64,000 nt of DNA from assembly GCA_035531475.1 (NCBI GenBank), contig DATKST010000063.1, positions 1-64,000 of the forward strand, given 5' to 3'. This stretch comes from CALCEB01 sp035531475 (lineage in GTDB: Bacteria > Acidobacteriota > Terriglobia > UBA7540). This document shows positions 25,794-33,500 of this stretch, one piece after another. A program made the position numbers and the translations under genes. The notes beneath the pieces were generated by a model. The model searched no databases, was not told where the DNA came from, and saw nothing but the letters and a program-made list of their open reading frames with translations. The stretch's first letter is position 1; every line of letters begins with the position of its first letter.

Positions 25794-26979
25794 GTTCAAA
25801 TGTTCCAAACGTTGCCTCGATCAGCCGCCTTTGCACATCCCAGACGCGAGCGGCAGAGTATCGTCTTGCCTTCTCGAAGGCAGCCCGGCGCATTCGATTG
25901 GCCAAGCTGGGGTCGTCCACCAAAGAACATATGGCCGTCACGATTTCAACCGGCTTGCCCGGTTGAACTAATATCCCGTCCACACCGTCGGCAATCATTC
26001 CGGGTATTCCGCCAACCCTGGTGACCACAACGGGGAGCGAGTTTGCCATAGCCTCAAGCATTGCCAGCGGGACACCTTCGCCCCCTTTCGAGGGCAACAC
26101 AAAAACATCGGCATCCCGGTACAGCCGGAAAAGGTCCGGTCCCAGCGGAATGTATCCATGGAACTTCACTTGGGAGGCGATTCCGAGGCTGCGGGCCAAG
26201 CTCTCCAAAGCCGGCCGCTCCGGTCCCTTCCCGACGCACCACCACTCCGCTCGCCTTTTCCCGCGAAGAAGCAGGCTGATTGCACTTGCCAGAGCCTCCA
26301 AACCCTTGAATGGCACCAGGCCGGCGACCGAGATCACACGGATAGGGTCATGGAAGGTGCCGCTTTCGCGCTCACAGAATGCGTCAGCAGAAAGGGTAGT
26401 GTGGACGAGGTCCGCTTTCATCGCGGCTGGGTTGAATCGTGAATACTTGGCGGACAAAGCCTTTCCCTGGGCGAACACGAGAGCCGCATTCCTCACCAGA
26501 AAGCGGCTCGCGGTTTCCGCTACGAAGGCCTTCAAGCGCCTTACCCGGGAATTGGGGCCGCTCGCTAAGATCGCCTCTGGCCAATCTCCAAGCAGGCGGA
26601 CAAAGTAAGGCGTACCCCGTAGGCGGCAGATAATACCGGCTAGCAGGCTGTGCTCCTGCGGCATGTCAAGACAGGCCGCACGTGCTTGCGGGATCAACTT
26701 CCAAAGGACGCTAAAGTGGCGAATGTACCGTGACAGACGTCCGCCTTGCATCGAAAGGGGCCAGACCTCGATATTCGGGGCTGTTAGCGGCGGCCCGCAC
26801 GGTTCAGCCCTTTGAAGGTCCACGCCCTCCGCCAATGGGCACACTAGGGCAATCGCTGCTGGGATTGCCAGCAGCGACTCGTTCAATCGAGTAAATCGGT
26901 GCGGCGCGAGGTGGCAACCGTCGCCCCGGGCCGTCCATACCCCGGCGGTGTAGCAGAGCTTCCGGAGGCATTTCGCCAT
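25717..26979 (-). CDS. GT4 glycosyltransferase
   Basis: A 420-residue protein. ATG 26979 was chosen because AGGGGAG lies 6 nt upstream; ATG 26982 is adjacent. The N-terminus has YTAGVWTARGDGCHLAPHRF, then YFVRLLGDWPEAILASGPNS. The C-terminal half has IRVISVAGLVPFKGLEALAS, WCVGKGPERPALESLARSL, DVFVLPSKGGEGVPLAMLEA and VVVTRVGGIPGMIADGVDG. Its start lies 176 nt inside the upstream Wzy-type gene and its end 77 nt inside the next GT4. The chain of overlaps points to tight translational coupling. Confidence 0.85.
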   Translation of the reverse strand: MAKCLRKLCYTAGVWTARGDGCHLAPHRFTRLNESLLAIPAAIALVCPLAEGVDLQRAEPCGPPLTAPNIEVWPLSMQGGRLSRYIRHFSVLWKLIPQARAACLDMPQEHSLLAGIICRLRGTPYFVRLLGDWPEAILASGPNSRVRRLKAFVAETASRFLVRNAALVFAQGKALSAKYSRFNPAAMKADLVHTTLSADAFCERESGTFHDPIRVISVAGLVPFKGLEALASAISLLLRGKRRAEWWCVGKGPERPALESLARSLGIASQVKFHGYIPLGPDLFRLYRDADVFVLPSKGGEGVPLAMLEAMANSLPVVVTRVGGIPGMIADGVDGILVQPGKPVEIVTAICSLVDDPSLANRMRRAAFEKARRYSAARVWDVQRRLIEATFGTFEHESDESRGRIAGPNQYTCPVSHPHI

Positions 26980-28399
26980 CATATTCTCCCCTTCCCGGCG
27001 CCGGGCGCCCAAACACTGTGTTCATGCGTTCGCTATGAACAAGCACGCAGCACAAGGGAACGGCTGCCATGGCCCAGATCAAGAACCAACCCATATTGGA
27101 GATGAAGAGCCCCTGCACTTGGAATCCGATTAGTCCTGCATAGGCCCCTATTGCGTAGGTCTTAAGGGGTGTTCCCGCCATGCGGAATATCCCCCGGTTG
27201 ACAAAGACCACATAGGTCCACACCAGCCACAGCAAGGAAGCCACCCCAACGAGGCCGGAATCGACTACAATTGAAAGAATATTCGAGTGCGGCCCCTGTC
27301 TTACACCCACCACGTGCTGCATGCTGGACATGAACTTGGCATCCCCCACTCCTAGCAATGGACTTTCACTCACAAGCTTCACTGCCGTGAGGTAGTAAAT
27401 TGACCTGTCGGAAACACCCCCCAACTCGGTCGGGATGATCTCAAATCGTGCCGTCAACATGTGGCTGGGAACGAAAAGCAAAATTAGCGCCAAGGCTGCA
27501 CCCGCTACCGCGAGAATGCGCACCTTTTGCTTGTACGGCAGGTATAAAACCAAGCAGAGCACACCGCAAATCGCTGCCAGATATCCACTCCGGGAAAGAG
27601 TTAGCGCAAGTCCCAAGCCCGAAAGCGCAGCAAGGACGAGCAACCCAATTTTGACTGACCGCCTCCTGGCGCTCGCAGCGGTGGCAATCAGCACCGGGAT
27701 AACGAGAATGCTAGGGTACGCTGCTGCGTTGGGGTCGTGCATCAAACCCGCCATCCTCTGTAGACCCGGCACTCCGCTTCCGTCGAGTACGGGCTGCTGA
27801 CCTCGAAGTGCGGTCAGCAGGCTGAAGCCCGCGTATCGCTGGAGCACTGCTGCGATCGAGGTTAACGTGGCCCCGGTCACCAAGGCTCCAAGGGCACACT
27901 GAATGCTCCTTTCCGAACGGAGCAGATTTAGAGTCAGCAGAAACGCGGCTGGATACCCGAGCACCGTGATAGCATCGCGGGTGTGGACCCCGCTGCCAAG
28001 CCCTCGGACGGAAATCACAACAAAAACCAGAAGGAAAAGCACCACCTGCGGCATTAGACCCGACCTGCGTATGGGCATCCTGCCCACAACCAACTTTGCC
28101 AAAAGGCCTACCAAGAGGAGCAGTATAAGGACCTTGGCCAAGCTGTATCCTCCCTGGAAATGCTGGAGGTCACCGATGGATCCCAGGAAGAACATTATCG
28201 AGACACCGGCCACGGGACTGGCAAGGGCGATTACGGCCGCAACCACGCCGACTGTCGCCAACATAGCTACGATAGGACCGTAGAACACAAGGGGCATTGC
28301 CAACAGAGACGCTCCAAGGGCAACTCCGGCAGTCCTCAGCCCGGCGCGGCTAGGTCCCATCAGAGATCGGCCGGAGGTAAGCATTCGAGTGGATAGCAT
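26804..28399 (-). CDS. O-antigen ligase/polymerase family membrane protein (Wzy_C), copy 2
   Basis: A 531-residue protein with about 11-12 membrane spans. The central region has LTLSRSGYLAAICGVLCLVL, and the large periplasmic loop holds SPLLGVGDAKFM and GPHSNILSIVVDSGLVG, the Wzy_C/WaaL pattern with the conserved H. Such proteins polymerise or ligate lipid-linked glycans on the periplasmic side. After about residue 455 the last 70 residues are polar, unlike the family. They are encoded within the next gene, so the natural stop may have been lost. ATG 28399 was taken; 28384 and 28360 are alternatives. Confidence 0.85.
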   Translation of the reverse strand: MLSTRMLTSGRSLMGPSRAGLRTAGVALGASLLAMPLVFYGPIVAMLATVGVVAAVIALASPVAGVSIMFFLGSIGDLQHFQGGYSLAKVLILLLLVGLLAKLVVGRMPIRRSGLMPQVVLFLLVFVVISVRGLGSGVHTRDAITVLGYPAAFLLTLNLLRSERSIQCALGALVTGATLTSIAAVLQRYAGFSLLTALRGQQPVLDGSGVPGLQRMAGLMHDPNAAAYPSILVIPVLIATAASARRRSVKIGLLVLAALSGLGLALTLSRSGYLAAICGVLCLVLYLPYKQKVRILAVAGAALALILLFVPSHMLTARFEIIPTELGGVSDRSIYYLTAVKLVSESPLLGVGDAKFMSSMQHVVGVRQGPHSNILSIVVDSGLVGVASLLWLVWTYVVFVNRGIFRMAGTPLKTYAIGAYAGLIGFQVQGLFISNMGWFLIWAMAAVPLCCVLVHSERMNTVFGRPAPGRGEYDGEMPPEALLHRRGMDGPGRRLPPRAAPIYSIERVAAGNPSSDCPSVPIGGGRGPSKG

Positions 28400-28706
28400 G
28401 ATCTTGATCTGCTTAGGAACAATCAGTTAGCCCGCATTTCTCACTGACAAATTGAAAAAACTTGTGAATACCGCGTATGGCGGAGAACCTCTTGAATGTC
28501 AGCTTCACCCCAACCAAGCGGCACACACTTTACCATTCCAGGCAGGGGCCACCTGTCCCCTATATACAATGTATCGCATCCATACAAAGCTCTTTTTCCA
28601 TCCATGCACCCTGCCCTTGGTTAAAATGGTATGGGCTCCATAGCGGTTTGGAACCGGCAGAGGGCTTCCCGGAGGTGGCCGGAGTGGCGAGCGCAACCGA
28701 AATTTT

Positions 28707-28775
28707 CGGAACGAACCCTAAGAGTGTATGAAAACAAAGGATCGAGGTTTGGAACGAACCCTAAGAACCCATTTC
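28707..28775. repeat. Family E repeat, copy 1
   Basis: 69 bp, identical as far as I can see to 28853-28921. Begins CGGAACGAACCCTAAGAGTG, continues TATGAAAACAAAGGATCGAGG, and contains a second GGAACGAACCCTAAGA before ending CCCATTTC. Confidence 0.85.
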
Positions 28776-28852
28776 TCACCCGGTTCGCTGCCGCAACGGA
28801 AGGGCGGGGTTAATACCCCGCCGAAAAGAGCGGCTTGCATCATTATTATTTA

Positions 28853-28921
28853 CGGAACGAACCCTAAGAGTGTATGAAAACAAAGGATCGAGGTTTGGAA
28901 CGAACCCTAAGAACCCATTTC
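28853..28921. repeat. Family E repeat, copy 2
   Basis: A direct repeat of 28707-28775, 146 bp downstream start to start. It is preceded by TTATTTA, as in the 5984-6008 copy. The right edge lies 24 nt from the flippase stop codon. Confidence 0.85.
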
Positions 28922-28944
28922 AAACCCAACCCTGCGGCCCGGCT

Positions 28945-30321
28945 TCAGATTGCAGGTCGGGCCAGGCGCCAGGCTTGGCCGCACGCTTCGGCCAGCCGGG
29001 CCGGGGAGACTCCGCACAATTGGTCTCTGTGGATTTGAAGGGCACTGAGGCAATAGCGAAGGAGCAGGCAGAGATTCGCGCCTTGGGCAACGAACACTGC
29101 CGCGCCCATTCCCACGATGCCAAAACGCAACGATGCGGGAATCCCGATGGCAAAGACCAGCGCCAATCCCACCGTGTTTGAGACCATTCCCGGCAGGGAC
29201 CGTTCCACGGCGCGCAGCATCTGGTCAAGAATCTGGGCCAGCCCCCACAAAGTGGTGGCGGCGATCAACCAATACGCTGCCGGGACCGCCCCGGCGAATC
29301 GCGCTCCGAAGGCAAGGTGAATCAGCCAGGGGGCAAGCAGCGCCGTCAACACTCCACCCGCCAGAACCACCACTTGGGCCATGCGGAAATGGCGGCTCAA
29401 GGTGGACAAGGCGCGGGCGCGGTCTCGCTCCGCCGCCACCGCCCGGAAACCAATCTGGACGAATGGATTGGCAGTTCCGATGTGGCCCACCGCCACTGCC
29501 AGGCCCGCTGCATAAAGTCCAATGGCCGTGGCCGGCACAGTGCGAACCAGCACCAGCATGTCACTTCGCATCAGGGCCAGCCCGGCCAGCGCCGGCAGGT
29601 GCAAGGCCAAACCCCGGCGGAGCAATGTCCGTGCGGCCGGCCAGCCCACCTTGGCGCGGCTCAGGGCCAGACGCAGACGGCGGCCACGCAGGAGCGGCAC
29701 AGAAAAGGCGCCCGCCAGCATCGCCACAGCGCATCCCACGGGAGTGGCTTTGCCAATGGTGGCCAGCAGCAAGACGCCTGCCAGGTAAACGCCGCCGGAA
29801 AGAGGCTGAAAAAAGCTGTACACGCGGAACCGCCCTGCGCCCTGGTCGGCTCCCAACAGGCAACAGCCGGCGTAGACCACAGGAACGTAGACCATGAAGG
29901 CGGCGGCAACCGGAGCAAGTTGCAACTTGTCCGCGGGCAGGAAAACCCACACCAGCGGGATCAGGAGCGCAGCTTCCAGGAAGCCAAGGATAAGGGCTGC
30001 GCAAACACCGGAAGCGATGAACTCAGCTTCCCGTTCCGGCGCCCGGCTGACTTCAAAGGCAATCGCCTGGGGCAGGGAAAGTCCGCCCATCGCCGCAACC
30101 ATGACCGGGAAAAACACAATCACGGCCAATTCTCCCCGGCCTTCTGGACCCAGCAGCCTAGCCGCCAGGATTCCGGTGGCCGCTCCGAAGACTTTCACCG
30201 CAAGGCTCGCGAGGGTGCAGTGGGCATAAGCACGGGGCGTGGAAAGAGGTGCAGGACGAGCGCCATCCGGCCCCGGCCCGGCAACGGCGCAAGCGGGTTG
30301 CGATACGGTTTCATCGTTCAT
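28945..30321 (-). CDS. Polysaccharide flippase (MOP/Wzx-like)
   Basis: A 458-residue protein with about 12 hydrophobic segments. KVFGAATGILAARLLGPEGR near residue 45 is the typical start of polysaccharide-synthesis MATE-like flippases. It would move undecaprenyl-linked repeat units to the periplasm. ATG 30321 was chosen, with GAGG 9 nt upstream; a TTG at 30336 is in frame. The end of the upstream Wzy-type gene lies 12 nt away, within a family A repeat. Wzx, Wzy, Wzz-kinase and Wza homologues are thus all consecutive, supporting a Wzx/Wzy-type export pathway. Confidence 0.87.
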   Translation of the reverse strand: MNDETVSQPACAVAGPGPDGARPAPLSTPRAYAHCTLASLAVKVFGAATGILAARLLGPEGRGELAVIVFFPVMVAAMGGLSLPQAIAFEVSRAPEREAEFIASGVCAALILGFLEAALLIPLVWVFLPADKLQLAPVAAAFMVYVPVVYAGCCLLGADQGAGRFRVYSFFQPLSGGVYLAGVLLLATIGKATPVGCAVAMLAGAFSVPLLRGRRLRLALSRAKVGWPAARTLLRRGLALHLPALAGLALMRSDMLVLVRTVPATAIGLYAAGLAVAVGHIGTANPFVQIGFRAVAAERDRARALSTLSRHFRMAQVVVLAGGVLTALLAPWLIHLAFGARFAGAVPAAYWLIAATTLWGLAQILDQMLRAVERSLPGMVSNTVGLALVFAIGIPASLRFGIVGMGAAVFVAQGANLCLLLRYCLSALQIHRDQLCGVSPARLAEACGQAWRLARPAI

Positions 30322-30332
30322 GGGTGTTAGCC

Positions 30333-31910
30333 TCAACGCCCCTCACCCCGTCCCTCTCCCCGCAAGCGGGGAGAGGGTGCCGCGAAGCGGTGGGTGAGGG
30401 GGAACGCCGTCGCAAGGCCCGCCAGCATAGCAAACCACGCGGCGTTTGCCGGAATGTGGAGATTGAAGTCCCCAAGGCTATGGACCAGAATCCCCATGCA
30501 TCCCACGGCCGCGCCCAGGCGAATCCACTGGTCCGTCGAGCCGGGCCAGGCGCGAATACGCCGGAATACTGCACCCAGGAAGATGACAAGGGCGGCGAGC
30601 GCCAGCAGGCTTCCCGCAATTCCCGTCTCTGCGGTCAATTCCAGGTAATCGTTGTGAGCGTGTTCCCAAACGAAGTCACTCGCAAACGTCAAATAAGGCG
30701 TGAAGGCCGTTTGGAAACTGCCAAGTCCTGTGCCCGTCAACCAGTGGTCCTTGAACAGATGCAAGGTGTCCCGGGCGGCGGCCTCGCGTTGCCCCAAGGT
30801 GGCTTCGGGACTTTGCGGCAGATGTGCAACGGTTGCCAAACGCGAAGCCACGTTCCCCGGAGCGAGCCAAAGAAACAGCAGAACCGCGCAGCCGATGGAA
30901 AGTGCCGCGAGCGCAGCGTGGCGGCGAGGCAGACAATGCGCAGGGGCCAGCACGGCAAAGAAAATCAACCCTTCCGCCAGCAAGGCGATCAATCCGCCGC
31001 GCGAGCCGGAAAGCAGCACGGAGGTAAGCCCCACCAGCATCGCCCCCAAGGGCCAAACTCGCGATGCCAGAGTTCCACCACCATCGTGAGCGCGAACATT
31101 TTGGGACGGGTCCGCACTTTGAGCGAGCGCAAAAACCGCGGCCAACGGGATCAGCATTTCCATCAGCCCTGCGAAGTGGTTGTGGTTCACATAGGGACCG
31201 AAGATCCAACCACCCCAGCGAGGATGAACCCACCAATAGATCAAACCGTGGCTCGAAAAACACTGGAGAATGGCAAACAGCGCCACGGAGAATGCGTAGA
31301 CGGATACCAACACTCCCAACACCGCCATGTGTCCCTGTCCATGTTCCTGCCCCGTGGCGCGAGCGCCGCGTGAGGCGGAAACAGTGTCCGCGCTGGACAC
31401 CCCGCGGCGATTGCAGGGGTCCAGGTTCTTGGGACGCCCCGCCCACGGTTTCCAAAGCTGGCCGGCGAGGAAGAAAATGAGGAAATCGGTCGCAAACTTG
31501 AGCATCGCTTCCCAAGTCACGGCGCGGTCTTCGGTGAGGTGGAAGAAGTATTGGGCGCTCGCCAAGAGCAGGAACAAAATTCCAATTGAGTAAAGCGGCG
31601 TCCAAGTGACCCGCAGCAAATCCCTGCGCAGGTTGCCCAGGCCCCACAACATGAAGGAACAAACAGAGGCCAACCCGATGATCCCCCAGGCCCACGGCTC
31701 GACCGCCCCAAATGCCAACGGCGAGAAGAAAAGAGTCAGGAGAATCAGAATTCTTGCAGCGGCAAAAAGGCGCTCTGCGCTGCGCTCGGAACTTTCGACC
31801 GTCTTCGAGAATGGCCGCGCTTCGGGCTCGATGGCGTAGGCACGCTGCACAAGACCGGCATGAGTTTCCAGGAGCTGTGGCATGGGATCAGCACCGCGCT
31901 TTGGGGGCAT
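30333..31910 (-). CDS. O-antigen ligase/polymerase family membrane protein (Wzy_C), copy 1
   Basis: A 525-residue protein with about 11 membrane spans after a 50-residue polar N-terminus. Diagnostic regions are IFGPYVNHNHFAGLMEMLIP, LLSGSRGGLIALLAEGLIFF, HWLTGTGLGSFQTAF, WEHAHNDYLELTAETGIAGS and LVHSLGDFNLHIPANA. The NHNHFAG and HAHNDYLE motifs are classic for this family. Starts at ATG 31910 or 31883, or GTG 31973. The last residues (PSPRLRGEGRGEGR) are encoded by a family A palindrome. It is the likely polymerase of the main locus because it sits between the kinase and flippase genes. Confidence 0.87.
   Translation of the reverse strand: MPPKRGADPMPQLLETHAGLVQRAYAIEPEARPFSKTVESSERSAERLFAAARILILLTLFFSPLAFGAVEPWAWGIIGLASVCSFMLWGLGNLRRDLLRVTWTPLYSIGILFLLLASAQYFFHLTEDRAVTWEAMLKFATDFLIFFLAGQLWKPWAGRPKNLDPCNRRGVSSADTVSASRGARATGQEHGQGHMAVLGVLVSVYAFSVALFAILQCFSSHGLIYWWVHPRWGGWIFGPYVNHNHFAGLMEMLIPLAAVFALAQSADPSQNVRAHDGGGTLASRVWPLGAMLVGLTSVLLSGSRGGLIALLAEGLIFFAVLAPAHCLPRRHAALAALSIGCAVLLFLWLAPGNVASRLATVAHLPQSPEATLGQREAAARDTLHLFKDHWLTGTGLGSFQTAFTPYLTFASDFVWEHAHNDYLELTAETGIAGSLLALAALVIFLGAVFRRIRAWPGSTDQWIRLGAAVGCMGILVHSLGDFNLHIPANAAWFAMLAGLATAFPLTHRFAAPSPRLRGEGRGEGR
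30339..30402. repeat. Family A palindrome forming the end of a coding region
   Basis: CGCCCCTCACCCCGTCCCTC ... CCGCAAGCGGGGAGAGGGTG, then GGTGGGTGAGGGGG. It encodes the C-terminal tail of the Wzy-type protein (the stop codon lies just outside at 30333-30335) and could form a hairpin in the mRNA between it and the flippase gene. Confidence 0.8.
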
Positions 31911-31993
31911 TCGGAAGTAGCTGTTCCATCCTCCAACCGGCGGGTGAGGAGCGTGTTTGATCCGAACTGGCACTTTTTTTGCCTGGCGGCGCC

Positions 31994-33394
31994 TTACCGC
32001 ATTTCAGAAGCGGCCTGCATGGAGTGAACAGGTTGCAAGCAAACGGATGTAAGCCAAAAGGCGCCGGAGATGTCGAATGGAAAAGCGCGGCTGCGCGCAC
32101 GCCAGACGGAAATTTTCACGAAGCGAGTTTCCGGCCCGGTTCGGAACGTGACACGGACCTGTTGCCACGTGCTCGTTCCGGTCATGCCTGGAGTTGAAGC
32201 CAACTGCCGTGTATCGCCGAATGCGTCCGCCACACGGAGTTGCGGGCCGCGGTCCGACGTGATGCTTTGCGACTTCACTTGCGCGCTCAATTCATAAGTC
32301 TGGTCCGGCTCGACCGGGACATATTCGTAAACCGGCTCAAAAGCGGCATTGGCAGGCGGCGTAAAGTCGATACGCAATGTGGATGTGCCGTGAGGTCCGC
32401 CGACTTCGCGGCTTATCATGATGCTGGAGGCCGGAGTGAGTTGCCAATCGAAGCCGGAGTTCAAAGGGTTATGCTCAAAATCTCCATTGAAAATCAGATT
32501 CGCTTGCCGCGACGCCGTTCTACCCGCGTGAACAAGGCCGATCCGGCCAAGATCACTCCACACAGCTTCCGCTTTCCTTCCCCAATGAGGCTGGATCAAG
32601 CTATCCAGAAATGGGCGTACATCAGCATAGGAGATTTGACGGGTTACGACTTGGGGCTCGGCCAAACTCCTCATCTCCTCGCGCCAGGCGCGATAAGCAT
32701 CATCCAGCCGGCCTTCGCCAGCAAGGGTTTTGATCCACTCCACGGGCACTCTGAAATGGCGGTTGCCATCCACGATTTTGTTCCACACCACTCCATCATC
32801 AATATCCATTTGCAGGCACATGTGGAAGACGGAACCGCTATAACCCGGGTCCAGATTGAGAAGCCGCTTGAATTCGGCAAAGCCAGCCTCGGTTCGATTC
32901 ATTTCAAGGTCATAGTTCGCAATCACCCAATGCAAGCCCGGCGACATGGGGTTGAGGGCGACCGCCCGTTGAAAAGCGCGATCCGCGCAGGCTGTGTCGC
33001 CGGTTGCGGCGCAAGCAGAGGCCAGATCCCTCCAATAGGGCGCGGACTTCGGCTGCATTTTCACAGCGTGACGGAGCAACCTGAGACCGCCCGTGGCGTC
33101 GGGATGATCCGTCGAATAGAAGCGGATCATTCCAAGCCGGTGGTGGAGCGCGGGTTGATTGGGATCAAGCCGAAGCCCGGCTTCGATCCATGCCGGCCGC
33201 AACGATTCTCCGAGGGATTGCGCAACCGTCTCCCGCAAGATGGCAACCGACAAGGCCATCACCGGCACAAGGAGGACAACGAGACAGACAATCGTTTTCC
33301 TCCGTCCTCGAAGGCTAATCTCAATCGTTCTCGTGGAAAGCCAAAGGCGCATGGCAGGATGACTCACAGCTACCAGAACGATACATGAGGACAT
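31994..33394 (-). CDS. Membrane-anchored TPR protein with C-terminal beta-sandwich
   Basis: A 466-residue protein from ATG 33394 (ATG 33352 is possible). One membrane span at about 34-53 (TIVCLVVLLVPVMALSVAIL). TPR-like units at about 75-260 include LHWVIANYDLEMNRTEAGFA. From about 295 to 455 lies a carbohydrate-binding-like beta-sandwich: ANLIFNGDFEHNPLNSGFDW and TYELSAQVKSQSITSDRGPQ. This second half matches jelly-roll modules common in glycoside hydrolases. It lies between the tyrosine-kinase and Wzy-type genes, so a periplasmic scaffold contacting polymer and export proteins is plausible. No known family name is offered. Confidence 0.7.
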   Translation of the reverse strand: MSSCIVLVAVSHPAMRLWLSTRTIEISLRGRRKTIVCLVVLLVPVMALSVAILRETVAQSLGESLRPAWIEAGLRLDPNQPALHHRLGMIRFYSTDHPDATGGLRLLRHAVKMQPKSAPYWRDLASACAATGDTACADRAFQRAVALNPMSPGLHWVIANYDLEMNRTEAGFAEFKRLLNLDPGYSGSVFHMCLQMDIDDGVVWNKIVDGNRHFRVPVEWIKTLAGEGRLDDAYRAWREEMRSLAEPQVVTRQISYADVRPFLDSLIQPHWGRKAEAVWSDLGRIGLVHAGRTASRQANLIFNGDFEHNPLNSGFDWQLTPASSIMISREVGGPHGTSTLRIDFTPPANAAFEPVYEYVPVEPDQTYELSAQVKSQSITSDRGPQLRVADAFGDTRQLASTPGMTGTSTWQQVRVTFRTGPETRFVKISVWRARSRAFPFDISGAFWLTSVCLQPVHSMQAASEMR

Positions 33395-33410
33395 AAGCCA
33401 GAGACGGCAT

Positions 33411-33471
33411 TTGCTGTAGCGCCGCTCTATGAGCGGCGAAATCCGCCGGTCACAGACCGGCGCTACAGCAA
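33411..33471. repeat. Family C palindromic repeat
   Basis: TTGCTGTAGCGCCGCTC on the left and CCGGCGCTACAGCAA on the right form a long hairpin with an internal second palindrome. It occupies the gap between the kinase and TPR genes. Confidence 0.75.
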
Positions 33472-33500
33472 ATGCCCGCCGCCGACGTATTCACTCATGC

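Larger units (their letters stand above)
28400..28944. other. Gene-free stretch with two long family E repeats
   Basis: No supported gene. The stretch separates the flippase gene from the second Wzy-type gene within the minus-strand locus, so it may hold a promoter for the downstream half. It contains the two 69-bp family E copies and a short palindrome (28802-28822, GGGCGGGGTTAATACCCCGCC). Confidence 0.5.

Noticed and set aside
29317..30330. Long open frames on the plus strand opposite the flippase and Wzy-type genes (also 30249-31373)
   Set aside because: Both are antisense shadows. The minus-strand products have clear membrane topology and family motifs.
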